DNA of 64,000 nucleotides from Streptomyces californicus (GTDB lineage Bacteria > Actinomycetota > Actinomycetes > Streptomycetales > Streptomycetaceae). Positions 17,351 through 28,322 of this stretch are shown one piece after another (the first letter of the stretch is position 1; each line of letters starts with the position of its first letter). The notes beneath the pieces are model-generated. The model was not told the origin of the DNA. It was given only the letters and a program-made list of their open reading frames with translations, and did no database searches. The position numbers were made by a program, and so were the translations under genes. Location: positions 186,001-250,000 of the forward strand of contig NZ_JNZZ01000008.1 in assembly GCF_000717645.1 (NCBI RefSeq). The letters are read 5' to 3'.

Positions 17351-17421
17351 AGCGGGTGACGAGAATCGAACTCGCGCTCTGAGCTTGGGAAGCTCATGTT
17401 CTACCATTAAACTACACCCGC
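17351..17421 (-). tRNA. tRNA-Gly, anticodon CCC
   Basis: The 71-base gene folds with acceptor GCGGGTG/CACCCGC, a D arm containing TGGTAGA, anticodon stem TGAGC/GCTCA around loop TTCCCAA, and a T arm with GTTCGATTC. The anticodon CCC reads GGG. CCA is not encoded directly after the discriminator base. This is the intact gene; two 3'-half copies lie at lower coordinates, on the side where an element integrating at the tRNA 3' end would sit. Confidence 0.93.
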
Positions 17422-17657
17422 GAAGCATGCCGATCACCGGCGCTGCATCGTTCCACACTCTACCCCATGCCAGGCCCCCGGCGGATGCGCCGTGGGGCCT
17501 TCGTGTTGTGCGGGCGGGGAGTGAAGGGGGGTGGACGGGGGTGTGATCGGCGGGAGTTGGAGGCGTAGCGTGGGGGGTCGGAGTGCCGGGTGTGGTGGCG
17601 TCCCGTTCATCCCCTAATGTGGCTTTCTCGTCCGTATGCGGTTGGGGAAGGGACTTG

Positions 17658-17831
17658 ATGGAGTCGATGGAGCGCACCGTCGTCCGCTGTGCCGAAGGGC
17701 ATGTTTTCGCTACCTCGTCGTTCCCGATGCAGCAGCTCGGGGCCGGCCGGATCGGGCCCGGGCGGTTGATCCGGTGTCCCCGGTGTGCGCGCTTGCGCCA
17801 GGCCGTGCCGGTGGCGTTCGAGAGGCGGTAG
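17658..17831 (+). CDS. Small zinc-ribbon-like protein, unknown function
   Basis: The protein is 57 residues, starting MESMERTVVRCAEGHVF, with GGGAAGGGA upstream of the ATG. Two cysteine groups (RCAEGH and IRCPRCARLR) could bind one zinc ion. It lies upstream of dcd in the same direction but is separated from it by about 460 bases. Function unknown; a nucleic-acid or protein-binding role is a guess from the zinc-ribbon look. Confidence 0.6.
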   Translation: MESMERTVVRCAEGHVFATSSFPMQQLGAGRIGPGRLIRCPRCARLRQAVPVAFERR

Positions 17832-18290
17832 CGGCGGGCCCGGCGGGGGCTGGGACGTCGTCGTGTGCAGGCCGTGGCGCTCGGGAAGGTGGCGCTGCGG
17901 CCTCTCGCGTGAGTGGGCGCGAAACGTGAGCGGTGCGAAATGCGTAGTGCGAATGCCGATGCTCGTGCCCGTGTCGATCTGCGTGCCCGTGCCCGTGCCT
18001 GTGGGTCGTGCTCGATGCCTGTGCCCAAGCCTGTGTGCCCGGTGCCCGGTGCCCGGTGCCCGGTGCCCGAGCCCGACGCCTGTACCCGGGCCCGACGCCC
18101 GTACCCGTGCCCAGGCCCGACGCCCATGCGCGTGCGGGCACCGGTGCGGGAGCGGGTGCCGGTCTGTGAGCGGGGCTCCGTCCGGGAGGGCGGGAGGGGC
18201 GGGAGAGGCCCGCCCCCGGGAGGCCCGCCCCGGTGCACGTGGTGGTGGTCCGGTTGGGGTGGGCTCGTGCCTTCTGCGTATCCTCGGGGC
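17832..18290. other. Repeat-rich leader before dcd, no gene seen
   Basis: About 460 bases are made largely of degenerate short repeats of g/c/t (cccgtgcc, ggtgcccg, cgacgcc). The frame continuous with dcd upstream of 18291 is composed of these repeats and does not look like protein. No promoter can be pointed out with confidence. Confidence 0.5.
18036..18068 (+). repeat. Tandem 8-bp repeat (ggtgcccg)
   Basis: Four consecutive copies of ggtgcccg sit in the region before dcd, flanked by diverged copies. Slippage would readily change their number. Confidence 0.7.
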
Positions 18291-18866
18291 GTGCTTCTCT
18301 CAGACAAGGACATCCGGGCCGAGATCGACGCCGGCCGAGTCCGTATCGATCCGTACGACCCTTCGATGGTGCAGCCGTCGAGCATCGACGTGCGGCTGGA
18401 CCGCTACTTCCGGGTGTTCGAGAACCACCGGTACCCGCACATCGACCCGGCCGTCGAGCAGCCCGACCTGACGCGCACGGTCGAGCCGGAGGGCGACGAG
18501 GCGTTCATCCTGCACCCCGGGGAGTTCGTGCTGGCGTCCACGTACGAGGTGATCTCGCTCCCCGACGACCTGGCCTCCCGGCTGGAGGGGAAGAGTTCGC
18601 TCGGGCGGCTCGGTCTGGTGACGCACTCGACCGCCGGCTTCATCGACCCCGGGTTCTCCGGGCACGTGACCCTGGAGCTCTCCAACCTCGCGACCCTGCC
18701 GATAAAGCTGTGGCCGGGGATGAAGATCGGGCAGCTGTGCCTGTTCCGGCTCACCTCGTCCGCCGAGTTCCCCTACGGCTCCGAGCGGTACGAGTCGCGG
18801 TACCAGGGCCAGCGGGGGCCGACGGCCTCGCGGTCGTTCCAGAACTTCCATCGGACCCAGGTGTGA
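18291..18866 (+). CDS. dcd: dCTP deaminase
   Basis: The 191-residue enzyme deaminates dCTP to dUTP, supplying dUMP for thymidylate synthesis. Family motifs are clear: [13 protein letters not shown] at the start, [10 protein letters not shown] (substrate contacts), [12 protein letters not shown] with the catalytic Ser-Arg region, [11 protein letters not shown], and a C-terminal [11 protein letters not shown] loop that closes over the nucleotide. The length equals the usual actinobacterial form. GTG 18291 is chosen because it starts exactly at the conserved N-terminus. A phosphoribosyltransferase gene follows 6 bases after the stop, so the two genes form a nucleotide-metabolism pair. Confidence 0.96.
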   Translation: MLLSDKDIRAEIDAGRVRIDPYDPSMVQPSSIDVRLDRYFRVFENHRYPHIDPAVEQPDLTRTVEPEGDEAFILHPGEFVLASTYEVISLPDDLASRLEGKSSLGRLGLVTHSTAGFIDPGFSGHVTLELSNLATLPIKLWPGMKIGQLCLFRLTSSAEFPYGSERYESRYQGQRGPTASRSFQNFHRTQV

Positions 18867-18872
18867 TCAACC

Positions 18873-19373
18873 ATGACCAGTGACGTGCGGGAAAACCTGA
18901 CCTACGAGGGCTTCGGGCGGGCGGTGCGCGAGTTGGCGCAGGCCGTCGCCGACGACGGTTACGAGCCCGACGTGGTGCTGAGCATCGCGCGCGGCGGGGT
19001 GTTCGTCGCCGGTGGGCTCGCGTACGCCCTCGACTGCAAGAACATCCACCTCGTCAACGTGGAGTTCTACACCGGGGTCGGGACCACCCTGGAGATGCCC
19101 GTCATGCTGGCGCCCGTCCCCAACGCGATCGACTTCTCCGACAAGAAGGTCCTGATCGCCGACGACGTCGCCGACACCGGCAAGACACTCAAGCTCGTCC
19201 ACGACTTCTGCGTCGACCACGTCGCCGAGGTGCGCAGCGCCGTCATCTACGAGAAGTCCCACTCCCTCGTGAAGTGCGAGTACGTGTGGAAGAAGACCGA
19301 CCAGTGGATCAACTTCCCGTGGTCGGTCGAGAAGCCCGTCGTCCGGCGCGACGGGCAGGTTCTCGACGCCTGA
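18873..19373 (+). CDS. Purine-type phosphoribosyltransferase
   Basis: The protein has 166 residues. The PRPP-binding motif is VLIADDVADTGKTL (about residues 90-103), preceded by the PPi loop LSIARGGVFVAGGLAYAL. These fit a xanthine/hypoxanthine/guanine-type salvage enzyme, but the base specificity cannot be read directly. It starts 6 bases after dcd and is very likely cotranscribed with it. Confidence 0.88.
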   Translation: MTSDVRENLTYEGFGRAVRELAQAVADDGYEPDVVLSIARGGVFVAGGLAYALDCKNIHLVNVEFYTGVGTTLEMPVMLAPVPNAIDFSDKKVLIADDVADTGKTLKLVHDFCVDHVAEVRSAVIYEKSHSLVKCEYVWKKTDQWINFPWSVEKPVVRRDGQVLDA

Positions 19374-19389
19374 CGCGACCGTTCAGAGA

Positions 19390-19431
19390 AAGAGGGGCCC
19401 CGGAACGCTCAGCGCTCCGCGGCCCCTCTTC
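19390..19431. terminator. Bidirectional hairpin terminator
   Basis: A 9-bp stem (agaggggcc / ggcccctct) with flanking A and T residues sits between the convergent phosphoribosyltransferase and Yip1-like genes and could serve both. Confidence 0.75.
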
Positions 19432-19444
19432 CGTATCGGCCGGC

Positions 19445-20398
19445 TCAGATCGTGCCCAGCTTGATGATCGACAGCAGGGCGACCAGCTGGATCGCCGAGG
19501 CTCCCAGCGCCTTCGGCCACGGCAGGTCGTGCGACTTGCTGACCATCGACGTGAACAGCGCGCCGGCCGCGAGCCAGGTCAGCCAGCCCAGGATCTGGAC
19601 CAGGGGGTTCTCGCCGCCCAGGAACACCGCGAAGACCAGGCGCGGCGCGTCCGTCATCGACATGATCAGCATCGACAGGCCCACCGTCGGCTGCCACGCG
19701 CCCGTGCCGCCGAGCTGGCGGGCCAGGGTGTGGGTGACCGCGCCGAGGACCAGGCCGCCGATGACGAAGCCGACACCGGTGAACAGGACGTACGGGATGG
19801 CCGCCGAGATCGTCGCGTTGATCGCTTCTTCGCGGGCCTGGTCGAAGCCGAACAGTGCGAGCAGCCCGTAGAGGAACGTGACGATCAGCGCCGGGCCCCA
19901 GACGGGGTAGTCCCGCATCTGCCAGAACGTCGGCCCCGGCCGCATCACGATGCCGCTCAGCAGCTCCTTCCAGCGCAGCCGCGGGCCCGCCGGCGGGGCG
20001 GGCGCGGAGCCGGCCTGGTAGGTGCTGCCCTCGCCGTACGGGTCCTCGTCGACGCGGAACGCCTGGGTGTGCCCGGGGTTGTTGGCGTACGGGTCGTGGG
20101 GCGCGGGGTCGGCGTACGGGTCGCCGAAGTACTCCGGCTCGCCGTGGCCGTGGTGGCCTCCGCCGTGGTGGCCGCCCTGCTGCCCGGGGCCCGGGTGGCT
20201 GCCTCCGTGGTACGGGGCGCCGTGCGGGGCTCCGTACGGAGGTGGCGCCGAGCCGTTGCCGGGGGCCCCGGCGGTCGGCCACGGCTGAGCACCGTACGGC
20301 GGCTGTGGTGCCTGCCCTCCGTACGGCTGCTGCCGCTGCTGCTGCGGTTGTTGCGGGGTGCGGTTGTCCCGGCCGCGTCCGATCCTGAATCCAGCCAC
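19445..20398 (-). CDS. Yip1-family integral membrane protein with Gly/Pro/Tyr/His-rich N-terminus
   Basis: The product is about 317 residues. The first about 135 are disordered and low-complexity (repeated PYG, HHGGGHHGHG, QQ runs). The C-terminal half holds about five membrane segments (ALIVTFLYGLLALFGF, IPYVLFTGVGFVIGGLVLGA, and so on) with the LLSGIVMRPGPTFWQMRDYP entry typical of Yip1-domain proteins. The role is unknown. The GTG at 20398 starts MAGFRIGRGRDN; the frame is open further upstream but that extension is Arg/Pro-rich and unlikely to be translated. Confidence 0.75.
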   Translation of the reverse strand: MAGFRIGRGRDNRTPQQPQQQRQQPYGGQAPQPPYGAQPWPTAGAPGNGSAPPPYGAPHGAPYHGGSHPGPGQQGGHHGGGHHGHGEPEYFGDPYADPAPHDPYANNPGHTQAFRVDEDPYGEGSTYQAGSAPAPPAGPRLRWKELLSGIVMRPGPTFWQMRDYPVWGPALIVTFLYGLLALFGFDQAREEAINATISAAIPYVLFTGVGFVIGGLVLGAVTHTLARQLGGTGAWQPTVGLSMLIMSMTDAPRLVFAVFLGGENPLVQILGWLTWLAAGALFTSMVSKSHDLPWPKALGASAIQLVALLSIIKLGTI

Positions 20399-20515
20399 CC
20401 GTCGAACGTACCTGGTCCGCGCCGCCCGGGGGTGGGGCCGGGGAGGACCGCCCGCCATTGCGGCCGAGCTGTGACATCCCCTAAGGGGTGAACCCGGGGC
20501 CCAGGACGGGGGAGT

Positions 20516-21688
20516 TCAGGGGAGGAAGACCGACGTGGAGAAGGTGACGGAGGGCCGGCCCGTGGTACCCGCCGGGTGGAGCGCGACCAGGTCCTGCCGC
20601 TCGCCCCGGTATGTCCGCACCACGGTGTCCGGCTTCCTGTCGCCGTCGTGGTCGCCGTGGCTCAGGAGGGTGGTGCGGGTGGCGCCCGTGGTCCTCAGCG
20701 GTGCGGTCGGGAGCTGCTCCGCCGCGAACGCGTACGCGCCGGCCGGGCGGAACGGGCCCTTCGCCGAGCCGAGGCGGAGGGTGCCCTCCCCCGCCCGGCC
20801 GGGGGTGTGCGGGTGGGCGGCGGTGACGAGGTCGTCGTGGCCGTCGCCGTCCGCGTCGGCCTCGGGCTCGGGGGCGTAGAGGTACGGGCCGCCGTCGGGC
20901 ACGGGCAGCAGTGCCGCGCCGCGCGGGGCTCCGGCGCGGGTGAAGGGGCCGGGCAGGAAGGTGATCCGGCCCGCGCCGGCGGTGACCGCGAGGTCGGCCC
21001 CGCCGTCGCCGTCGAAGTCGCCGCAGACCGGGTGCGCGGGCCACGTGTCGCCGTACCGGGCCTGCTGCGGGATGCGGACGGTGACCGCCGTGCCGGTGAG
21101 GCCGGCGGGGGAGCCGAAGAGGATCTGGAGGGGGACGGGCGGGGCGCCGATGCCGTTGTACGGGGGGTCGGTCGAGACGATCAGGTCGGTGAAGCCGTCC
21201 CGGTCCAGGTCGCAGGCGTCCTCGGCGTCGAACGCGGCGGGCAGGGTGTTCCCGGACTTCGCCGCGTTCGCCCGCGCGCTCAGGAGCTGCCGTACGGCCG
21301 GGTCCAGGGGGCGTTCCGGGTCGCCGGTGCCGTAGACGACGCCGATGCCCGCGTCCTCGTCGCGGGCGTCCCCGGGGGCCTTGACCAGGTCGTCGAGGAC
21401 CAGGTCGCGGTGGCCGTCGCCGTTGAAGTCGTACGGGACGCGGCTGCCCTCACCGGGGGGTACGGGGAGGTGCGCGGCGCCCGCCTCGGGCCGGGAGCGG
21501 GGCGGGGTGTCGCCGTTCTTGCCGTCGGACACGGGGGCGGGGGAGGGCGCGGTGGCGGGGGACGACGGGCCCGAGCAGGCCGTGAGAGCCAGCAGCAGGG
21601 CCGCGCAGCCCGCGGCGAGGGCTGCGGGGACCCGGCGGCCGGGTATCGCGGCCTTCGGGGGCTCGGTGCGGGTGGCGGATGGGCGCAC
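20516..21688 (-). CDS. FG-GAP/VCBS-repeat lipoprotein
   Basis: The 390-residue exported protein has a lipobox (LLALTAC, Cys at about 38) after an Arg-containing n-region. It carries at least five calcium-loop FG-GAP repeats: DFNGDGHRD, DLDRDGFTD, DFDGDGGAD, DADGDGHDD and DHDGDRKPD. Such repeats form an integrin-like beta-propeller on the cell surface. The GTG at 21688 is chosen because it gives a normal-length signal sequence; the open frame to 22099 is a repeat-rich artefact. Function unknown. Confidence 0.8.
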   Translation of the reverse strand: MRPSATRTEPPKAAIPGRRVPAALAAGCAALLLALTACSGPSSPATAPSPAPVSDGKNGDTPPRSRPEAGAAHLPVPPGEGSRVPYDFNGDGHRDLVLDDLVKAPGDARDEDAGIGVVYGTGDPERPLDPAVRQLLSARANAAKSGNTLPAAFDAEDACDLDRDGFTDLIVSTDPPYNGIGAPPVPLQILFGSPAGLTGTAVTVRIPQQARYGDTWPAHPVCGDFDGDGGADLAVTAGAGRITFLPGPFTRAGAPRGAALLPVPDGGPYLYAPEPEADADGDGHDDLVTAAHPHTPGRAGEGTLRLGSAKGPFRPAGAYAFAAEQLPTAPLRTTGATRTTLLSHGDHDGDRKPDTVVRTYRGERQDLVALHPAGTTGRPSVTFSTSVFLP

Positions 21689-21851
21689 GGGTGCCTCGTC
21701 GTCGTTCGTCGTCCGGCGCCCGCCCGGTCCGGGGCGCGGTGTCGCGGGGCGCGGGTGCCGGAAGCCGGGTGCCGGAAGCCCGCCCGGGTTCGGGGGGCGG
21801 GCCGTATCGGGCTTTGTCCGCGCCCATGATGCTCCGGATGCGGCGCTCCGT

Positions 21852-21998
21852 ACATGTCCGGGCTCACACGCGGCATGCGGGGGCTCAGACGCGGCGTGTA
21901 CGCGATCGCGCACGGCCTGTCCGGGCTCACATACGGCCTGTCCGGGCTCGCGCACGGCCTGTCCCGGCTCGTACACGGCCTGTCCGGGCCGACACGCG
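21852..21998. repeat. 21-bp tandem repeat, about seven units
   Basis: The unit is cctgtccgggctcacatacgg with substitutions. The central four units are well kept and the outer ones degenerate. Because 21 is a multiple of three, a 7-residue periodicity (EPGQAVR) appears in one minus-strand frame that runs into the FG-GAP gene, though that extension lacks other support. Confidence 0.85.
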
Positions 21999-22102
21999 AT
22001 CGACGCGCCACGGCAGCCCCCTCGGGCCGCCCCCACGGGCCCCGGGCGAACCCACGGCCGCCTCCGCGGGCCGGGTCCGCGCCGGAGCGCGCCGGACATG
22101 GA

Positions 22103-22145
22103 GAAGCGGCCGGTCCCGCCCCCGAGGCGGATCCGGCCGCTTCTC
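22103..22145 (-). terminator. Hairpin after the EtfD-like gene
   Basis: An inverted repeat (gaagcggccg / cggccgcttc) lies about 20 bases beyond the stop codon on the minus strand. Confidence 0.55.
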
Positions 22146-22161
22146 GCGGCGATGCTCTACG

Positions 22162-24429
22162 TCACTGTGCCGGTTCGGGCTCCGGTGCGTCCACCTCGTC
22201 CGCCTCACCGGCCGGGTCGAGCGGCGTCTTCACCGAGTCCAGGAGGAGCTGGGAGACGTCCACGACCTGGATCGACTCCTTGGCCTGGCCGTCGTTCTTC
22301 TTGCCGTTGACCGAGTCGGTCAGCATGACGAGGCAGAACGGGCAGGCGGTGGAGACGATGTCCGGGTTGAGGGCGAGGGCCTCGTCGACGCGCTCGGTGT
22401 TGATGCGCTTGCCGATCCGCTCCTCCATCCACATCCGGGCGCCGCCGGCGCCGCAGCAGAAGCCGCGCTCCTTGTGGCGGTGCATCTCCTCGTTCCGCAG
22501 GCCCGGGACCTTCGCGATGATCTCGCGCGGCGGGGTGTAGATCTTGTTGTGACGGCCCAGGTAGCACGGGTCGTGGTACGTGATCAGGCCCTCGACCGGG
22601 GTCACCGGGATCAGCTTGCCCTCGTCGATGAGGTGCTGGAGCAGCTGCGTGTGGTGGATGACCTCGTACTCGCCGCCGAGCTGCGGGTACTCGTTGGCGA
22701 TCGTGTTGAAGCAGTGCGGGCAGGTCGCGACGATCTTCTTCGACGACTTGGGCTTCTTCGTCGCCTCGTCCTCATCGTCCTCGCCGTAGGCCATGTTCAG
22801 CATGGCCACGTTCTCCTGGCCGAGCTGCTGGAACAGCGGCTCGTTGCCCAGGCGGCGGGCGGAGTCACCGGTGCACTTCTCGTCGCCGCCCATGATCGCG
22901 AACTTGACGCCCGCGATGTGCAGCAGCTCGGCGAACGCCTTGGTGGTTTTCTTGGCCCGGTCCTCCAGGGCGCCGGCGCAGCCGACCCAGTACAGGTAGT
23001 CGACCTCGGTGAGGTCCTCGACGTCCTTGCCGACGATCGGGACCTCGAAGTCGACCTCCTTGGTCCACTCGACGCGCGCCTTCTTGGCGAGCCCCCAGGG
23101 GTTGCCCTTCTTCTCCAGGTTCTTGAGCATCGTGCCCGCCTCGGACGGGAACGAGGACTCGATCATCACCTGGTAGCGGCGCATGTCGACGATGTGGTCG
23201 ATGTGCTCGATGTCGACCGGGCACTGCTCGACGCAGGCGCCGCAGGTGGTGCAGGACCACAGGACGTCCGGGTCGATGACGCCGTTCTCCTCGGCGGTGC
23301 CGATCAGCGGGCGCTCGGCCTCGGCGAGGGCGGCCGCCGGAACGTCCTTGAGCTGCTCCTCGGTCGCCTTCTCCTCGCCCTCCATGGTCTTGCCGCCGCC
23401 GGCCAGCAGGTACGGGGCCTTGGCGTGCGCGTGGTCGCGCAGCGACATGATCAGGAGCTTCGGCGAGAGGGGCTTGCCGGTGTTCCACGCGGGGCACTGC
23501 GACTGGCAGCGGCCGCACTCGGTGCAGGTGGAGAAGTCGAGGATGCCCTTCCAGGAGAACTGCTCGACCTGGGAGACGCCGAAGACCGCGTCCTCGGCCG
23601 GGTCCTCCCAGTCGATCTCCTTGCCGCCGGTCGTCATCGGCTGGAGCGCGCCGAGCGCGACCTCGCCGTCGGCGTTCCGCTTGAACCAGATGTTCGGGAA
23701 GCCGAGGAAGCGGTGCCAGGCGACGCCCATGTTGGTGTTGAGCGAGACCGTGATCATCCAGATCAGCGAGGTGCCGATCTTGATCATCGCGGTGAAGTAG
23801 ATGAGCGTCTGGAGGGTGGGCAGCGACAGGCCCTTGAACGCCAGGACCAGCGGGTACGACACGAAGTACGCGGCGTCGTAGCTCTCGACGTGGTGGATCG
23901 CGCCCTCGAGACCGCGCAGCACCAGGATCGCGATGCCGATGGTCAGGATGATGTACTCGACGAAGTACGCCTGCCAGGCCTTCGAGCCCGCGAACCGCGA
24001 CTTGCGGCCGGCCCGCGAGGGCAGGTTGAGCAGCCGGATCACGATCAGCGCGAGGATGCCCACGACGGTCATCAGGCCGATGAACTCGATGTACATCTCG
24101 AACGGCAGGAACGTGCCGATGACCGGCAGCACCCAGTCGGCCTTGAAGAGCTGGCCGTACGCCTGGAGCAGCGTGGGCGGCAGCGTCAGGAAGCCGATCG
24201 CGACGAACCAGTGGGCGAAGCCGACGATGCCCCACCGGTTCATCCGGGTGTGGCCCAGGAACTCCTTGACCAGGGTGATCGTCCGCTGCTTGGGGTCGTC
24301 GGTGCGGCTGCCTGCTGGGACCGGCTGGCCCAGACGGACGAAGCGGTAGATCTGCGCGACGGCTCGGCAGATGAGCGCAACGCCGACGACCGTCAGCACC
24401 AGCGACACGATGATCGCGGCGAGTTGCAT
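22162..24429 (-). CDS. Membrane Fe-S oxidoreductase, EtfD-like (ETF:menaquinone oxidoreductase family)
   Basis: The 755-residue protein has five or so N-terminal membrane helices of the NarI/HdrE type (about 1-240), two [4Fe-4S] motifs (CTECGRCQSQCP and CTTCGACVEQCP, about 300-400), and two CCG domains with DPCYLGRHN and CCGAGG that bind a further non-cubane cluster. This layout matches the actinobacterial family of mycobacterial Rv0338c/EtfD, thought to pass electrons from electron-transfer flavoprotein (fatty-acid beta-oxidation) to menaquinone at the membrane. The C-terminus is acidic and Pro-rich. etfA/etfB are not adjacent. The start MQLAAIIVSLVL directly begins the first helix. Confidence 0.88.
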   Translation of the reverse strand: MQLAAIIVSLVLTVVGVALICRAVAQIYRFVRLGQPVPAGSRTDDPKQRTITLVKEFLGHTRMNRWGIVGFAHWFVAIGFLTLPPTLLQAYGQLFKADWVLPVIGTFLPFEMYIEFIGLMTVVGILALIVIRLLNLPSRAGRKSRFAGSKAWQAYFVEYIILTIGIAILVLRGLEGAIHHVESYDAAYFVSYPLVLAFKGLSLPTLQTLIYFTAMIKIGTSLIWMITVSLNTNMGVAWHRFLGFPNIWFKRNADGEVALGALQPMTTGGKEIDWEDPAEDAVFGVSQVEQFSWKGILDFSTCTECGRCQSQCPAWNTGKPLSPKLLIMSLRDHAHAKAPYLLAGGGKTMEGEEKATEEQLKDVPAAALAEAERPLIGTAEENGVIDPDVLWSCTTCGACVEQCPVDIEHIDHIVDMRRYQVMIESSFPSEAGTMLKNLEKKGNPWGLAKKARVEWTKEVDFEVPIVGKDVEDLTEVDYLYWVGCAGALEDRAKKTTKAFAELLHIAGVKFAIMGGDEKCTGDSARRLGNEPLFQQLGQENVAMLNMAYGEDDEDEATKKPKSSKKIVATCPHCFNTIANEYPQLGGEYEVIHHTQLLQHLIDEGKLIPVTPVEGLITYHDPCYLGRHNKIYTPPREIIAKVPGLRNEEMHRHKERGFCCGAGGARMWMEERIGKRINTERVDEALALNPDIVSTACPFCLVMLTDSVNGKKNDGQAKESIQVVDVSQLLLDSVKTPLDPAGEADEVDAPEPEPAQ

Positions 24430-24530
24430 GAGTAGGGCTCCTCGGGCCTGCGAGAGCGGGATCCAGTTGACTACTGCCCACTACTACTAAGCAGTAACTT
24501 AATTAGTCTGTGCTGACACTATCCACTTAG
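24430..24530 (-). promoter_or_regulatory. A/T-rich promoter region of the EtfD-like gene
   Basis: The interval before the gene is unusually A/T-rich for this genome. It contains repeated tac/tag triplets (tactactaagcagtaac) and the near-palindrome aacttaattagt. Such sequence is likely to hold a promoter and possibly an operator, but no factor can be named. Confidence 0.35.
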
Positions 24531-25468
24531 TCCACCCCGCTGCAGCCGGGCGGGCGGTGATCTGTGTCGCTCAGGTGTGCCTTGGTTCGGCGGCCCCCGG
24601 GGAGCGCCGTTCGCAGGCAGTCGCGCGCGGCCTCGGCCAGGATCGCCAGGTCGAGCACGACTCCATGGTGCTCTGCGTAGTGCTGGTCCAGCAGCGCGGG
24701 GTCGTCCCACGGCATGCCGGAGCGGGCCCGCACCTGCGCCAGGCCGGTCAGTCCCGGGCGCAGCTCCCGCCGCCAGTGCCGGGCGCGGGGGTCGGCGGGG
24801 CGCGGGTTTCCGGGGGCGAGCGGGGCGGGTCCGACGAGGGCGAGGTCGCCGCGTACGACGTGGGGGAGCCGGGAGAGCGCGTCCAGGTGGAAGCGGCGCG
24901 TCCGCAGCGTGCGCAGCGTGAAGACCCGGCCGTGCAGACCGGCCCGCGGCCGTCGGTCCCAGGCGCCGCCCGGGGTGCGGCGCAGGGTCAGGGCGAGGGC
25001 GGCCACCGCGACGGCGGGGGCGGTCAGGAGCAGGAGCGCGGTGCCCAGCGCCAGGTCCAGGGCGCGCTCGGCGGTGGTGTTCGCCGCGGGCGCGGGCCGG
25101 GGGAGGAGGCGGTCGGCGAGCCGTCCGGCCCGGTCGGTGAAACCGGCCAGGTGTGCGGCGGTGCGGGAGGGGAAGTCGCCCTTCGCCGAGGCGGACAGCG
25201 GTGCGTGCCGATCCCTCCGGGCGCGCCGGTCCTTCGGTGCGTACGGCCTGTCCCGGGTGTGCGGGTCCCGCTGCGCGTGCAGGTCCCGCTGCCCGTACGG
25301 CTGCCCCTGCCCCTGCTCGTACGGCTGCCCGTGTGCGTACGACGGGTCCCCCTGTGTGTGCGGTTGCGCGCGCCGGCCGCGCCGCCGTCTCGCGTTCCGC
25401 ATCGCGGCCTGCATCGCGTTCTGCATCGCGCCCGCCCGGGTTCGAGGTTCGATGGGGTGACGATCCAC
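24527..25468 (-). CDS. Sugar-1-phosphate transferase (polyprenyl-phosphate glycosylphosphotransferase type)
   Basis: The 313-residue protein ends in a bacterial sugar transferase domain (about 130-290): membrane anchor ALDLALGTALLLLTAPAVAV, then LSRLPHVVRGDLALVGPAPL and RPGLTGLAQVRARSG, all hallmarks of the WcaJ/PglC superfamily that loads the first sugar on a lipid carrier. The N-terminal 110 residues are Arg/Gln/Gly/Tyr-rich and disordered, with degenerate repeats, in place of the usual multi-helix and CoA-binding-like region. The domain appears shortened, so activity is uncertain. The GTG at 25468 is used; ATG 25426 is an alternative. No other capsule genes are near. Confidence 0.75.
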   Translation of the reverse strand: MDRHPIEPRTRAGAMQNAMQAAMRNARRRRGRRAQPHTQGDPSYAHGQPYEQGQGQPYGQRDLHAQRDPHTRDRPYAPKDRRARRDRHAPLSASAKGDFPSRTAAHLAGFTDRAGRLADRLLPRPAPAANTTAERALDLALGTALLLLTAPAVAVAALALTLRRTPGGAWDRRPRAGLHGRVFTLRTLRTRRFHLDALSRLPHVVRGDLALVGPAPLAPGNPRPADPRARHWRRELRPGLTGLAQVRARSGMPWDDPALLDQHYAEHHGVVLDLAILAEAARDCLRTALPGGRRTKAHLSDTDHRPPGCSGVD

Positions 25469-25635
25469 GGTGAAACCTGCCGGTCGGTGACGGTTGTGGC
25501 CGTCTCACGGCATTTTGTGTCAGAACGATCCCACGGTGGGGGTACGGGGCGGGTGGTGCGCGAGGGGTGTGGCGCACTTCTGGGTGGGCCTGTGGCGGCC
25601 GCACCAGCGCGGATGTGCTCTGCATAAGCACTTAA

Positions 25636-25656
25636 GTTGAGTGGGGTCGACTCAGG
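25636..25656 (+). promoter_or_regulatory. HAIR element (HspR operator), distal
   Basis: The arms are gTTGAGT and ACTCAgg around a 7-base spacer. This differs slightly from the consensus CTTGAGT-N7-ACTCAAG and lies 93 bases before the dnaK start. The HspR gene is the last gene of the operon it would control. Confidence 0.75.
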
Positions 25657-25687
25657 TCTGTTGACGCGTGCCGCGATGTGATGCATC

Positions 25688-28229
<2,542 letters not shown>

Positions 28230-28322
28230 CGACGCGTCTGACCACCTCGGGGCCCACCGCGCGGCCCGGCGGCCGGCCCACGGGCCGGCCGCTCGGCCGA
28301 TCGTCCGGAAGGAGGGACGTCG

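Larger units (their letters stand above)
5592..17391. other. Mosaic accessory region abutting tRNA-Gly
   Basis: Repeated blocks suggest a genomic island built by serial insertion. The intact tRNA-Gly is at the right edge. Two more copies of its 3' half lie at 11765-11805 and 14568-14608, and a shared block (core gggcacggatggggca or close variants) occurs near 5.6, 11.9 and 14.7 kb. The cargo is typical of islands: RHS toxin and probable immunity gene, duplicated antitoxin, orphan phosphatase, ECF sigma factor. No integrase, excisionase or transfer gene is visible, so any mobile element is decayed. The left limit is uncertain. Confidence 0.5.
21689..22161. other. Repeat-rich intergenic region, no gene seen
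   Basis: This 470-base gap between two minus-strand genes holds the 21-bp tandem array described separately, and further Gly/Arg-coding-like repetitive DNA. A hairpin-like pair (gaagcggccg...cggccgcttc, about 22103-22145) after the EtfD-like gene may be its terminator. Confidence 0.5.

Noticed and set aside
17303..18385. 360-residue minus-strand frame over the tRNA and dcd leader
   Set aside because: It spans the tRNA gene and simple repeats and has no domain.
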